Below, piece after piece: positions 8,025 to 16,269 of a DNA stretch of 64,000 nt. The stretch is from Rhizobium leguminosarum bv. trifolii WSM2297 (lineage in GTDB: Bacteria; Pseudomonadota; Alphaproteobacteria; Rhizobiales; Rhizobiaceae). Every line of letters starts with the position of its first letter. Position 1 is the first letter of the stretch. Where the stretch lies: NCBI RefSeq assembly GCF_000271845.1, contig NZ_JH719393.1, forward strand, positions 1,828,442-1,892,441, in the 5' to 3' direction. The translations under genes were made by a program, and so were the position numbers. The notes beneath the pieces were generated by a model. It ran no database searches, was not told the origin of the DNA, and worked only from the letters and a program-made list of their open reading frames with translations.

Positions 8025-9818
8025 TCAGACGATCCGCAACGAAAGGCGCTTGCCGACAAGCGGCACGCGCAGACGGAAGAGTTTTTCGGGCCAGGCCGAT
8101 CTCAGCCTAGTGTCATCTACCTCGATCTCGTCGATTTCGATTTTCCCGGCGCCATCGACGACGATGCTGCCGAGATCGGCGAGATCGATCCCCTCGGGTG
8201 TTATGGTCGGCGCGACGCACGTCATTAGCGACAAAACCGCCGGTCTGTCTCCGTCGAGGGTATCGACGATCTCGACATGGCGACCCCGTTGCAGGGAGAC
8301 AGCGCGCCTGTAGCTGCGCACGTTCGCTTCCGGGGGATAGGCGCTCGCTATATCGAGAGAGATGCGCGCCTCGCTGTCGCCAAATTCGACTTCGACATCG
8401 CGTGCGCCGTAGGCTTCGCCGGCGGACTGCATGACGCCTTCGAAGGTGGGTAGGTTGTGATAGGCCGATTGCATCGTCCATATCTCGTAGCGCCGCGGCG
8501 AAAAGGTCTTGGCCGTATAGGTTTCGACGCCGACGTCGATCAGGAAGGGACGGCCGTTCTTGTAGAGCGTGACGCTGCCGACATCGTTGTGATTGTGGCC
8601 CTCGCCGTTGTTGCCGGCCTTGACCGCGAGGGAAAACTGCCCATCGCGGGCGATGAACAGGCCGATGCCGGGATAAAAGATATCCCGCCCGGATGCCGGC
8701 CGCAGTTCCGCGGCAGGGATCATATGACCGGCCAGCAGCTCCTGCACGCGGTACCAGAGGTTCCATTCGCCGGGCAGATGCGGGGTCTCGGCAGTCGCCC
8801 GGTCGGCTGCGGCGAACGCCGCCAGCATCTCGGAACCAACAGCCTTGCCGAACAGGTATTCCCGTGCGCTGCAAGGCTCGACCACCGCGGAGGAATCCGC
8901 AAAGTTGAAATAATGGCGGCCGGCGACATGCATGTTGGCGATGTATTCGGCCATATTGCGGATCTTCGGCTGCTGCCAGATCCCGTCGAACAGGCCGGGC
9001 GCCACGCTATCGAGTACGGTCAGTGCGCCGTTCAGGCAGAGTGCGGCATGGCGATAATAGACCACGCCCTCCTCGCAGGCCCCGTCTTCGGCATAATCCT
9101 TGAGGAAAGCATCGAGACTGCCGAGCGCTTTTTCGACGACGGCGCGGCGCGTCGGCTGATCCGTCTTCAGCGAGAAGGCCGTCAACAGGATGTTCTGGGT
9201 TATCCAGGCCGTCCAGTTGTTCATCCGCTCTTTACCATTGCCCATCCACCAGAAATGCCGGCCGAGATAGGGCGTCAGGATGCGGGCTTCGATCTCGCGT
9301 TTCACACGCGCCGCAACCTCCGGGCTGATGCCGTCGACCGCGTCGCCAAGGAGAGCGACGATCGTCGCCAGAAGGGCCGCCGTTTCGGCGGCGAAGAGAT
9401 CGACAACCGGCTGCGAAGTATCGGGAAGCGGCAAACGCGGGCCGCCGCGCCCGTAGGCATTATGCGCAGGAAGCTGCCAGCCGCTCTCCTCGGCAATCAG
9501 GAAGATGCCGTCGACAATCCCAGGCAGGAACCGCCCAGCCGCTTCGACGAGTTCGCCCAACACCAGATCATTGAGCATCCGCCGGCGCGTGAAATATAGC
9601 GCCTCGAAGCGCGAGCGGTTGCCGGTCTGCGTGTACTCCCGGTAATCGGCGGCGGTGATGAGAGGCCAGGCGCGCGCAAAAGTGGCTTCGGCATCGCGCA
9701 CGACCACATCCCGCACCGCCTGCGGCACCGCATTCCATCTCTCGCGATCGAAGTAGGTAGATCCCGGCGTGAAATCGCTGAGGACGTCCGGCAACTCCCC
9801 TGAAATCTCGCTGAACAT
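8025..9818 (-). CDS. Heparinase II/III-like polysaccharide lyase family protein
   Basis: A 597-residue protein: an alpha-helical toroid in the first half (WTAWITQNILLTAFSL; GVVYYRHAALCLNGAL) and a beta-sandwich in the second. The heparinase II/III signature is GNNGEGHNHNDVGSVTLYKN at about 405-425, followed by GRPFLIDVG, and contains the conserved His and Asn residues. Family members cleave uronic-acid polysaccharides by beta-elimination, leaving a 4,5-unsaturated uronic acid. There is no signal peptide, so it probably acts on imported oligosaccharides in the cytoplasm. It is first in a minus-strand operon, divergent from the sugar importer. The exact substrate (heparinoid, alginate, glucuronan, gellan or others) is not resolved. 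Confidence 0.85.
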   Translation of the reverse strand: MFSEISGELPDVLSDFTPGSTYFDRERWNAVPQAVRDVVVRDAEATFARAWPLITAADYREYTQTGNRSRFEALYFTRRRMLNDLVLGELVEAAGRFLPGIVDGIFLIAEESGWQLPAHNAYGRGGPRLPLPDTSQPVVDLFAAETAALLATIVALLGDAVDGISPEVAARVKREIEARILTPYLGRHFWWMGNGKERMNNWTAWITQNILLTAFSLKTDQPTRRAVVEKALGSLDAFLKDYAEDGACEEGVVYYRHAALCLNGALTVLDSVAPGLFDGIWQQPKIRNMAEYIANMHVAGRHYFNFADSSAVVEPCSAREYLFGKAVGSEMLAAFAAADRATAETPHLPGEWNLWYRVQELLAGHMIPAAELRPASGRDIFYPGIGLFIARDGQFSLAVKAGNNGEGHNHNDVGSVTLYKNGRPFLIDVGVETYTAKTFSPRRYEIWTMQSAYHNLPTFEGVMQSAGEAYGARDVEVEFGDSEARISLDIASAYPPEANVRSYRRAVSLQRGRHVEIVDTLDGDRPAVLSLMTCVAPTITPEGIDLADLGSIVVDGAGKIEIDEIEVDDTRLRSAWPEKLFRLRVPLVGKRLSLRIV

Positions 9819-9872
9819 GTCCCTCCCCGCATTGGAAAATGCCTCGACGGCGCATCGACCTGATGCTCACCT

Positions 9873-9954
9873 ATCATATGTTTCTGGCGTTCGCCATAAA
9901 ATTTGTATGATCTATTCAGAACTTGTTTGACCAATAACGGAGATGTGCTATGTC
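9873..9954 (+). promoter_or_regulatory. Divergent promoter region with candidate operator and -35/-10
   Basis: This is the gap between the heparinase-like gene (minus) and the importer (plus). ATCATA at 9873-9878 and TATGAT at 9906-9911 form an inverted pair, extended as TCATATGTTT and TTTGTATGA. Downstream, TTGACC (9927-9932) and TATGTC (9949-9954), 16 bases apart, could be the -35 and -10 of the plus-strand operon. Both are sequence matches only. Confidence 0.4.
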
Positions 9955-10066
9955 CGTTGGCAGGAGGTAGAACAGGCGGCGCCCACCCGCCCAAACGGCT
10001 CTGGGTTTAAGCTAGAGAATCCCGACGGCCGCCAGCCGCAGAATGCCCGCCCAGGAGGAAGCATCG

Positions 10067-11023
10067 GTGTCCATATCGAATTCGGTCATCGCTAGGGATA
10101 GCGCTCCGGCAGTTTCACGCCGGAAGATCACCGTCCTGTCCAAGCGCCAGCGCAAGATCCGCAATGCGCTTGTCGCCTATTCGTTCATCGCGCCGAATTT
10201 CCTCGGTTTCGCGGTCTTCACGCTCGGCCCGATCCTGTTCGCCTTCGCACTTGCCTTCATGCATTGGGACGGCTCGAATGCGATCACATTCGCTGGCCTC
10301 GACAATTTCTGGCGGCTCTTCGACGACAAGGCCTTCATCGCGGCGTTCTGGAACACGGTCATCTATACGGTCGCCTCGGTGCCGGCGACGCTGCTTTGCG
10401 CACTCGGCCTCGCCGTTCTTCTCAACCAGAAGATCCTGGGACGGAATTTCTTCCGCACGGCGATGTTCTTTCCCTATGTCGCCTCGCTGGTGGCCGTCGC
10501 CGTCGTCTGGAACATGATCTTCAATCCCGAGATGGGACCGGTGAACATGATCCTCTACACGTTCGGTCTCGACCCCAAAAACATGCCGGGATGGGCGGCC
10601 GATCGCCACTGGGCGATGGTCACGGTGATCCTCTTCGGCATCTGGAAGAACATGGGTTATTACATGGTCATCTATCTGGCCGGCCTGCAGGGGATCAATG
10701 CGGAACTCTATGAGGCGGCCGATCTCGACGGCGCCAATTCCTGGCAGAAATTCATCCATGTCACCGTGCCGCAGCTCGGGCCGACGACCTTCTTCGTGAC
10801 CGTCATGCTGACGATCCAATCCTTCAAGGTGTTCGATCAGATCTTCATGATCACCCAGGGCGGCCCCGGCACTTCGACGCTGGTCCTCGTCTATCACATC
10901 TATAACGAGGCCTTCATTTCCTGGGATCTCGGCTATTCCAGCATGGTTTCGCTGGTGCTGTTCTTCCTCGTGCTCGCCGTCACGGTCTTCCAGTTCCGCC
11001 GCCAGAGGGAGGACGAGGCATGA
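10067..11023 (+). CDS. ABC sugar transporter permease (MalF/UgpA type)
   Basis: An inner-membrane protein of 318 residues with about six helices and the EAA loop ELYEAADLDGANSWQKFIHVTVP. It is the first permease of a carbohydrate importer of the MalFGK class. I prefer the GTG at 10067 because an AGGAGGA ribosome site lies seven bases before it; an ATG at 10043 would start before that site. The gene overlaps the next permease by four bases (ATGA). With the other importer genes it surrounds a glucuronyl hydrolase, so the cargo is probably an unsaturated uronic oligosaccharide. Confidence 0.92.
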   Translation: MSISNSVIARDSAPAVSRRKITVLSKRQRKIRNALVAYSFIAPNFLGFAVFTLGPILFAFALAFMHWDGSNAITFAGLDNFWRLFDDKAFIAAFWNTVIYTVASVPATLLCALGLAVLLNQKILGRNFFRTAMFFPYVASLVAVAVVWNMIFNPEMGPVNMILYTFGLDPKNMPGWAADRHWAMVTVILFGIWKNMGYYMVIYLAGLQGINAELYEAADLDGANSWQKFIHVTVPQLGPTTFFVTVMLTIQSFKVFDQIFMITQGGPGTSTLVLVYHIYNEAFISWDLGYSSMVSLVLFFLVLAVTVFQFRRQREDEA

Positions 11024-11856
11024 GGATCGCCGGACGCAAAGTGACGACCGGGACGATCGCGATTTATGCCATCGTCATCGCCGTCACGCTCATCATGCTG
11101 ATGCCATTCGCCTGGATGCTCTCGGCATCGCTGAAGCTCAGCCGCGACGTCTTCGCCTTTCCGATCGAGTGGATACCGGCCGAGCCGCAATGGCAGAACT
11201 ACGTGGATATCTGGACGAAGATCCCGCTCGCCCTCTTCATCTACAATACGTCGAAACTGACGATCATCGTCACGCTGCTGCAGCTTCTGACCTCCAGCTT
11301 TGCCGCCTACGCCTTCGCGAAGCTGAATTTCCCTTACAAAAATACGCTGTTCCTCGGCTATATCGCCACCATCGCCATGCCCTGGCAGGTTTATATGGTG
11401 CCGCAGTTCCTGCTGATGCGCGAATTCGGCCTGAACAACACGCATCTGGCACTGATCTGCCTGCAGGCCTTCACCGCCTTCGGCGTCTTCCTGATGCGGC
11501 AGTTCTACATGTCGATCCCGACCGAGCTTTGCGAGGCGGCCCGCATCGACGGCATGAACGAGTATCAGATCTGGGCGCGCATCATGCTGCCGCTGTCGAA
11601 GCCCGCGCTCTCGACACTGACGATCTTCACCTTCGTCACCACCTGGAACGATTTTCTCGGGCCGATGATCTATCTCACCAAGACCGAGCTGAAGACCGTG
11701 CAGATCGGCCTGCGCATGTTCATCTCGCAATATTCGGCCGAATACGGGCTGATCATGGCGGCTTCCGTCGTCGCGCTCATTCCGGTCCTCATCGTCTTCC
11801 TTGTTCTGCAGCGCTTCTTCGTCGAGGGCATCGCCTCGACCGGATTGAAGGGTTAA
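11020..11856 (+). CDS. ABC sugar transporter permease (MalG/UgpE type)
   Basis: A 278-residue second permease subunit. The first helix is at about 15-35, and the EAA loop reads ELCEAARIDGMNEYQIWARIMLP. The C-terminus ends QRFFVEGIASTGLKG, the standard ending of MalG/UgpE subunits. It is translationally coupled to the MalF-type gene through an ATGA overlap and lies four bases before the GH88 gene. It pairs with the upstream permease in the membrane, driven by the ATPase encoded at 13048. Confidence 0.94.
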   Translation: MRIAGRKVTTGTIAIYAIVIAVTLIMLMPFAWMLSASLKLSRDVFAFPIEWIPAEPQWQNYVDIWTKIPLALFIYNTSKLTIIVTLLQLLTSSFAAYAFAKLNFPYKNTLFLGYIATIAMPWQVYMVPQFLLMREFGLNNTHLALICLQAFTAFGVFLMRQFYMSIPTELCEAARIDGMNEYQIWARIMLPLSKPALSTLTIFTFVTTWNDFLGPMIYLTKTELKTVQIGLRMFISQYSAEYGLIMAASVVALIPVLIVFLVLQRFFVEGIASTGLKG

Positions 11857-11859
11857 GCC

Positions 11860-13032
11860 ATGAACGCCGTTTCCTCCGTTGCCCCCCAGCCGATTACCGA
11901 CGAGGAAGTGAACACCGCGCTCGATATTGCCGTCGAGCAGGTCAGGCGCAATCTGCCTGAGTTCACCCATGCCTCGCAAAACCATTCGAGCGTCAAGAAT
12001 TTCTATCCCCCCGTGGCGAACGACCAGTGGACCGCGGGCTTCTGGCCGGGCGAGCTGTGGCTCGCATTCGAACACAGCGGCGACGCGGCTTTCCGGGAGG
12101 CGGCACAGATCCAGGTGCAATCGTTCCTGCATCGGATCGTCAATCGCATCGAAACCGATCATCACGATATGGGGTTTCTCTATTCGCCCTCCTGCATCGC
12201 CGCCTGGAAGCTCGTTGGCGACGAGGATGGCCGCAGAGCCGCTATCCTGGCCGCCGACCAGTTGATCGAGCGTTTCCAGCCGATCGGCCAGTTCATCCAG
12301 GCCTGGGGCCGCAAGGGCAAGGCGGAAGAATACCGCTACATCATCGATTGCCTGCTGAACCTGCCGCTGCTCTACTGGGCAAGCCGTGAGACCGGCGATC
12401 CGAAATACCGTGAAATCGCGCTTATCCACGCCCGCACGACGCTTGCCAACTCGGTGCGGCCGGATGATTCCACCTATCACACCTTCTACATGGACCCGGT
12501 GACCGGCGCTCCGGTGCGCGGCGCCACCAAACAGGGCTACAGGGACGACAGCGCCTGGGCGCGTGGACAGGCCTGGGCAATCTCCGGCATGGCGCTCTCC
12601 TATCGTTACGAGCGGATCGAGGAATATCGCCAGACCTTCGAGCGGCTGCTTGCCTTCTATCTCAACCGGCTGCCGGCCGACATGGTGCCCTATTGGGATC
12701 TGGTCTTTTCCGACGGCGACGGCGAGCCGCGCGACAGTTCGTCGGCGTCGATCACCGCCTGCGGCCTGCTTGAAATGGCCGAACTCGTCGAAGTCGAACA
12801 AGCTGAGCGTTACCGCACGCTGGCGCGCCGCATGATCAAGAGCCTGGCCGACCACTATGCGGTCAAGGATCCCACTGTTTCCAACGGTCTGGTGCTGCAT
12901 GCCACCTATTCGAAGAAATCGCCGTTCAACACCTGCCGCGGCGAGGGCGTCGATGAATGCGTCTCCTGGGGAGACTATTATTACATGGAAGCTTTGACGC
13001 GCCTTTCGCGTCGCTGGTCTTCCTATTGGTGA
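11860..13032 (+). CDS. GH88 unsaturated glucuronyl hydrolase
   Basis: A 390-residue alpha6/alpha6-barrel enzyme. It hydrates the double bond of 4,5-unsaturated uronic acids left by polysaccharide lyases and so releases the rest of the oligosaccharide. Asp103 (HHDMGFL) and Asp163 (IIDCLLNLPLL) match in spacing the two key aspartates known for Bacillus UGL (Asp88 and Asp149). The RDDSAWARGQAWAISG block near 225 is the GH88 fingerprint. There is no signal peptide, so it acts in the cytoplasm, after import. Its place among the permease and ATPase genes ties transport to this step. GH105 is the alternative family, but these motifs favour GH88. Confidence 0.92.
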   Translation: MNAVSSVAPQPITDEEVNTALDIAVEQVRRNLPEFTHASQNHSSVKNFYPPVANDQWTAGFWPGELWLAFEHSGDAAFREAAQIQVQSFLHRIVNRIETDHHDMGFLYSPSCIAAWKLVGDEDGRRAAILAADQLIERFQPIGQFIQAWGRKGKAEEYRYIIDCLLNLPLLYWASRETGDPKYREIALIHARTTLANSVRPDDSTYHTFYMDPVTGAPVRGATKQGYRDDSAWARGQAWAISGMALSYRYERIEEYRQTFERLLAFYLNRLPADMVPYWDLVFSDGDGEPRDSSSASITACGLLEMAELVEVEQAERYRTLARRMIKSLADHYAVKDPTVSNGLVLHATYSKKSPFNTCRGEGVDECVSWGDYYYMEALTRLSRRWSSYW

Positions 13033-13047
13033 CCTCAGGAGAACCCG

Positions 13048-14157
13048 ATGGCCAGCATTTCGCTTAAAGAGCTGAACAAATCCTACGGCGCGCTCACCGT
13101 CGTCCACGATATCGACCTTGAGATCGCCGATAAGGAATTCATCATCCTGGTCGGCCCCTCCGGCTGCGGAAAATCGACGACGCTCAGGATGATTGCCGGT
13201 CTCGAGGAAATCTCCGGCGGCGAGCTCAAGATCGGCGGCGATGTCATGAACGATGTCCCCTCCAAGGATCGGGATATCGCCATGGTCTTCCAGAACTATG
13301 CGCTCTATCCGCATATGACCGTCTACAAGAACATGGCCTTCGGCCTGCAGCTCAGAAAGGTGTCGCGTGACTTCATCGATGCCCAGGTGCAGGATGCTGC
13401 CAAGATCCTCGACATCACCCATCTCTTGAACCGCAAGCCGAAGGCGCTTTCGGGCGGCCAGCGCCAGCGCGTCGCGCTCGGCCGTGCCATGGTTCGCAAT
13501 CCGGCCGTCTTCCTTCTCGACGAGCCGCTTTCCAATCTCGATGCCAAGCTGCGCGGCACGATGCGCAGCGAAATCACCAAGCTGCATAAGCGCCTCAACG
13601 CCACCTTCATCTACGTCACCCATGACCAGGTGGAGGCCATGACCATGGCGGACCGGATCGTCGTCATGAAGGACGGCCACATCCAGCAGGTCGATACGCC
13701 GCAGAACCTCTACGACCGCCCCGTCAACATGTTCGTCGCCGGCTTCATCGGCGCGCCGCAGATGAACATGCTGCCATCGACCATTCACCGCCGCGGCGAC
13801 GGCTACGTCGCCGTCTTCGACGGCCGGGAGCTGCCGCTGCCCGATCATTTCGACAAGAGCAGGATCGCACCCTATGAGGGGCGCGAACTGGTGCTCGGCA
13901 TCCGTCCGGAGAATTTCCACGAACTGCCGCCGGCCGACATCCCACCCGAGAACCTGGCGCCGCTGAAGGCGGTGGTAGAGCTTGCCGAACCGATGGGCTC
14001 GGAAGTGCATCTGAACATGGTGGCCGGCGGGCGCAATCTCATCGCCCGTGTGTCGCCGCGCTTCCGGCCCGATATCGGCGAGGAAGCGACGCTCACCGCC
14101 GACATGAGCAATGCGCAGTTGTTCGACAAGGAAACGGAACGCTCGATTCTATACTGA
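13048..14157 (+). CDS. ABC sugar transporter ATP-binding protein (UgpC/MalK type)
   Basis: A 369-residue ATPase with Walker A GPSGCGKST (about 37-45), signature LSGGQRQRVALGRA, Walker B VFLLDEPLSNLD and switch histidine FIYVTHDQVEAMT. A C-terminal MalK-like regulatory/TOBE region follows (about 240-369; LGIRPENFHEL, then VVELAEPMGSEVHLN). The ATG follows a CAGGAGA ribosome site. It energises the MalF/MalG pair encoded upstream. The whole minus-strand complement of this gene and its neighbours is also open, but that is a by-product of codon usage. Confidence 0.94.
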   Translation: MASISLKELNKSYGALTVVHDIDLEIADKEFIILVGPSGCGKSTTLRMIAGLEEISGGELKIGGDVMNDVPSKDRDIAMVFQNYALYPHMTVYKNMAFGLQLRKVSRDFIDAQVQDAAKILDITHLLNRKPKALSGGQRQRVALGRAMVRNPAVFLLDEPLSNLDAKLRGTMRSEITKLHKRLNATFIYVTHDQVEAMTMADRIVVMKDGHIQQVDTPQNLYDRPVNMFVAGFIGAPQMNMLPSTIHRRGDGYVAVFDGRELPLPDHFDKSRIAPYEGRELVLGIRPENFHELPPADIPPENLAPLKAVVELAEPMGSEVHLNMVAGGRNLIARVSPRFRPDIGEEATLTADMSNAQLFDKETERSILY

Positions 14158-14175
14158 GCGCCTGGGGAAACGACC

Positions 14176-14889
14176 ATGCAGTGGTTGCGGGACATGTGGA
14201 CGAAGGAGGGGCCGGGCATCGCAAAGGATGCGCCTGCAAAGACCGGCCTTGCCCTGTTTACCGAGATCCTCGTCCGCGAATGGTGGGAGATGGTCAAGCT
14301 CAACATCCTGTTCATCCTGGCTTCGCTCTTCGTCGTGACGTTGCCGGCAGCACTCGTCGCCATGGCCCGCGTCTCCGTGGAATTGGTGGAAGATCGCAAC
14401 ACCTATCTGCTGCGCGATTTCACGGAAGGCTTTCTCCGCTATTTCTGGCGCGCCACTGCTTGGGGCCTGGCGCTGGCGGGAGCGCTCGCCATCTGTATCC
14501 AGGCGATCCTGACCTATGCCGCCGGCGCGCGGGACAATTTGATGTTCGCCGCACCACTGACGATCGCCCTTGTCGCCACCGCTTTCGTCGCCGTGCTCGC
14601 CTGCCACCTCGTCGTTCTAATGATGATGCGCGACCTGCCGGCACTGCGGCTCCTCCGCCTGGCTGCGCTCGCATCGCTTGCCCGCCCGCTCCCGGCGCTT
14701 GCTGCACTTGCCTTCAACGCCGGGCTGTGGCTGGCGCACATTCTCTTCTATCCGGTGTCGGCGTTCATGCCGGCAACCTTCAATTTTTCACTCGGAATGT
14801 TCGCCGTCGCATTCGGCGTCCATCGGGCAGCGGTCATGGTTCTGGACCTGCCGCCGCACCGTAAACCGCATGCACGAAGCGCTTCATAA
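14176..14889 (+). CDS. DUF624 (YesL-like) membrane protein
   Basis: A 237-residue integral membrane protein with four or five hydrophobic stretches (about 45-68, 95-115, 120-145, 170-195, 200-220). The length, topology and NTYLLRDFTEGFLRYFWRA region fit the DUF624/YesL family. YesL genes sit in pectin and other acidic-glycan loci, for example the Bacillus yes operon, beside binding-protein-dependent importers, but the molecular role is unknown. Here it lies between the ATPase and the binding-protein gene of the same importer, which supports an accessory transport role. The family assignment rests on context plus topology. Confidence 0.7.
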   Translation: MQWLRDMWTKEGPGIAKDAPAKTGLALFTEILVREWWEMVKLNILFILASLFVVTLPAALVAMARVSVELVEDRNTYLLRDFTEGFLRYFWRATAWGLALAGALAICIQAILTYAAGARDNLMFAAPLTIALVATAFVAVLACHLVVLMMMRDLPALRLLRLAALASLARPLPALAALAFNAGLWLAHILFYPVSAFMPATFNFSLGMFAVAFGVHRAAVMVLDLPPHRKPHARSAS

Positions 14890-14918
14890 AATAACTGATC
14901 CAGGGAAGGAGAACAGGA

Positions 14919-16193
14919 ATGTATCTGGATAAATTCGGGAGGACGGTGAAACTTGCCGTGGCGGGTTTCACGCTGGCAGCAACGACGGCCGGCGCAGCAC
15001 TTGCCCAAGACGCCGTGACGCTCAAATGGGCTTTGTGGGACTGGGACAAAACAGCCTATTACAAGCCGCTGATCGAGGCCTATCAGGCCAAGCATCCGAA
15101 CGTGAAGTTCGAGCCGATGGACCTCGGCTCGCAGGACTATCAGCAGATGATTTCGACACAGCTGACCGGCGGCTCGAAAGACATCGACATCGTCACCGTC
15201 AAGGACGTGCCGGGCTATACCAATCTGGTGCGCGCCGGCAATATCGCCGATCTGAGCGGCTTTGTGAAGGATCAGAAGATCGACCCGGCGCCCTATGGCG
15301 GCCTGATCGAGGAACTGACCATCGACGGCAAGATCTATTCCCTGCCGTTCCGCTCCGACTTCTGGATCGTCTATTACAACAAGGACATCTTCGATAAATC
15401 AGGCGTCCCCTACCCCACCAATGACATGACCTGGGCGCAATTCGACGCAACCGCCGAGAAGCTCACGGGCGGCATGGGTACCAACAAGACCTATGGCGCG
15501 CTGCTGCATACCTGGCGGTCGACCGTCCAGCTGCCCGGCATCCTCGATGGAAAACACACGCTCGTCGATGGCGACTATGCCTTCCTCAAGCCTTGGTACG
15601 AGCGGGCGCTCACCCTGCAGAAGGATGGCGCCATTCCCTCCTATGCCTTCCTGAAAACGTCGAACACGCATTATTCGGCGCTGTTCTTCAATGGCACGAT
15701 CGGGATGCTGCCGATGGGCACCTGGTTCGTCGGCACTCAGATCGCCAAGGTGAAATCGGGTGAATCGAAGAGCAAGAACTGGGGCATCGTGAAATTCCCG
15801 CATCCGGACGGCGTTGCAGCCGGCACGACGGCTGCGCAGATCTCGGGCCTCGCCGTCAACGCCAATTCCGAGCACAAAGATGCTGCCCTCGACTTCATCA
15901 AGTTCGTCACCGGTCCGGAGGGCGCTGCCGTCATCGCATCGACCGGCACCTTCCCGGCGCTCAAGACGGCTGATGTCAGCGCAAAGATCGCGGCAACACC
16001 CGGCTTCCCTGCAGACGCGGCCAGCAAGGAGGCGCTGACACCGTCGAAGGCCTATCTGGAAATGGCGGTCAATCCGAACGCCGCCAAGATCGAGGTCGTG
16101 CTCAACCGCGTCCATGACGCGATGATGACCGACAACACCTCAATCGACGACGGATTGAAGGAAATGACCGAAGGCGTGAATGCCATCAAGTAA
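14919..16193 (+). CDS. ABC sugar transporter substrate-binding protein
   Basis: A 424-residue extracellular solute-binding protein (family 1). The signal peptide runs to about residue 30 (cut after AGAALA). The mature protein starts VTLKWALWDWDK and shows IEAYQAKHPNVKFE, the MISTQLTGGSKDIDIVTV hinge region, the YSLPFRSDFWIVYYNKDIF segment and a C-terminal GPEGAAVIASTGTFPA. It captures the oligosaccharide in the periplasm for the MalF/MalG-type permeases. The gene is preceded by an AAGGAGAA ribosome site. A strong hairpin 18 bases after the stop may keep its mRNA more abundant than that of its neighbours. Confidence 0.93.
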   Translation: MYLDKFGRTVKLAVAGFTLAATTAGAALAQDAVTLKWALWDWDKTAYYKPLIEAYQAKHPNVKFEPMDLGSQDYQQMISTQLTGGSKDIDIVTVKDVPGYTNLVRAGNIADLSGFVKDQKIDPAPYGGLIEELTIDGKIYSLPFRSDFWIVYYNKDIFDKSGVPYPTNDMTWAQFDATAEKLTGGMGTNKTYGALLHTWRSTVQLPGILDGKHTLVDGDYAFLKPWYERALTLQKDGAIPSYAFLKTSNTHYSALFFNGTIGMLPMGTWFVGTQIAKVKSGESKSKNWGIVKFPHPDGVAAGTTAAQISGLAVNANSEHKDAALDFIKFVTGPEGAAVIASTGTFPALKTADVSAKIAATPGFPADAASKEALTPSKAYLEMAVNPNAAKIEVVLNRVHDAMMTDNTSIDDGLKEMTEGVNAIK

Positions 16194-16210
16194 GCCTCAC
16201 AAGATGCCGG

Positions 16211-16241
16211 TGGCCGCGGACCAGCATCTGGCCCGCGGCCA
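16211..16241 (+). promoter_or_regulatory. Stable hairpin after the sugar-binding-protein gene
   Basis: TGGCCGCGG (16211-16219) pairs perfectly with CCGCGGCCA (16233-16241) around a 13-base loop, followed by ATCTGTTTT. It lies between the binding-protein stop and the next gene. It may stabilise the upstream mRNA or partly terminate transcription, and it argues that the DUF2264 gene starts after it. Confidence 0.6.
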
Positions 16242-16269
16242 ATCTGTTTTGAGAAATTTCGAGCTGACG

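Noticed and set aside
8457..9599. A 380-codon plus-strand open frame
   Set aside because: Antisense to the heparinase-like gene with its intact signature; no motif of its own.
10933..14010. A 1025-codon open frame on the minus strand
   Set aside because: It is antisense to two clear transporter genes and the GH88 gene. Its translation is dominated by His, Asp, Glu and Arg, as expected from the complement of GC-rich codons, and has no recognisable domain or ribosome site.
16180..16269. An earlier start for the DUF2264 gene at 16180
   Set aside because: It would overlap the binding-protein gene and be translated through a 9-base-pair hairpin; the conserved family region begins after 16270.
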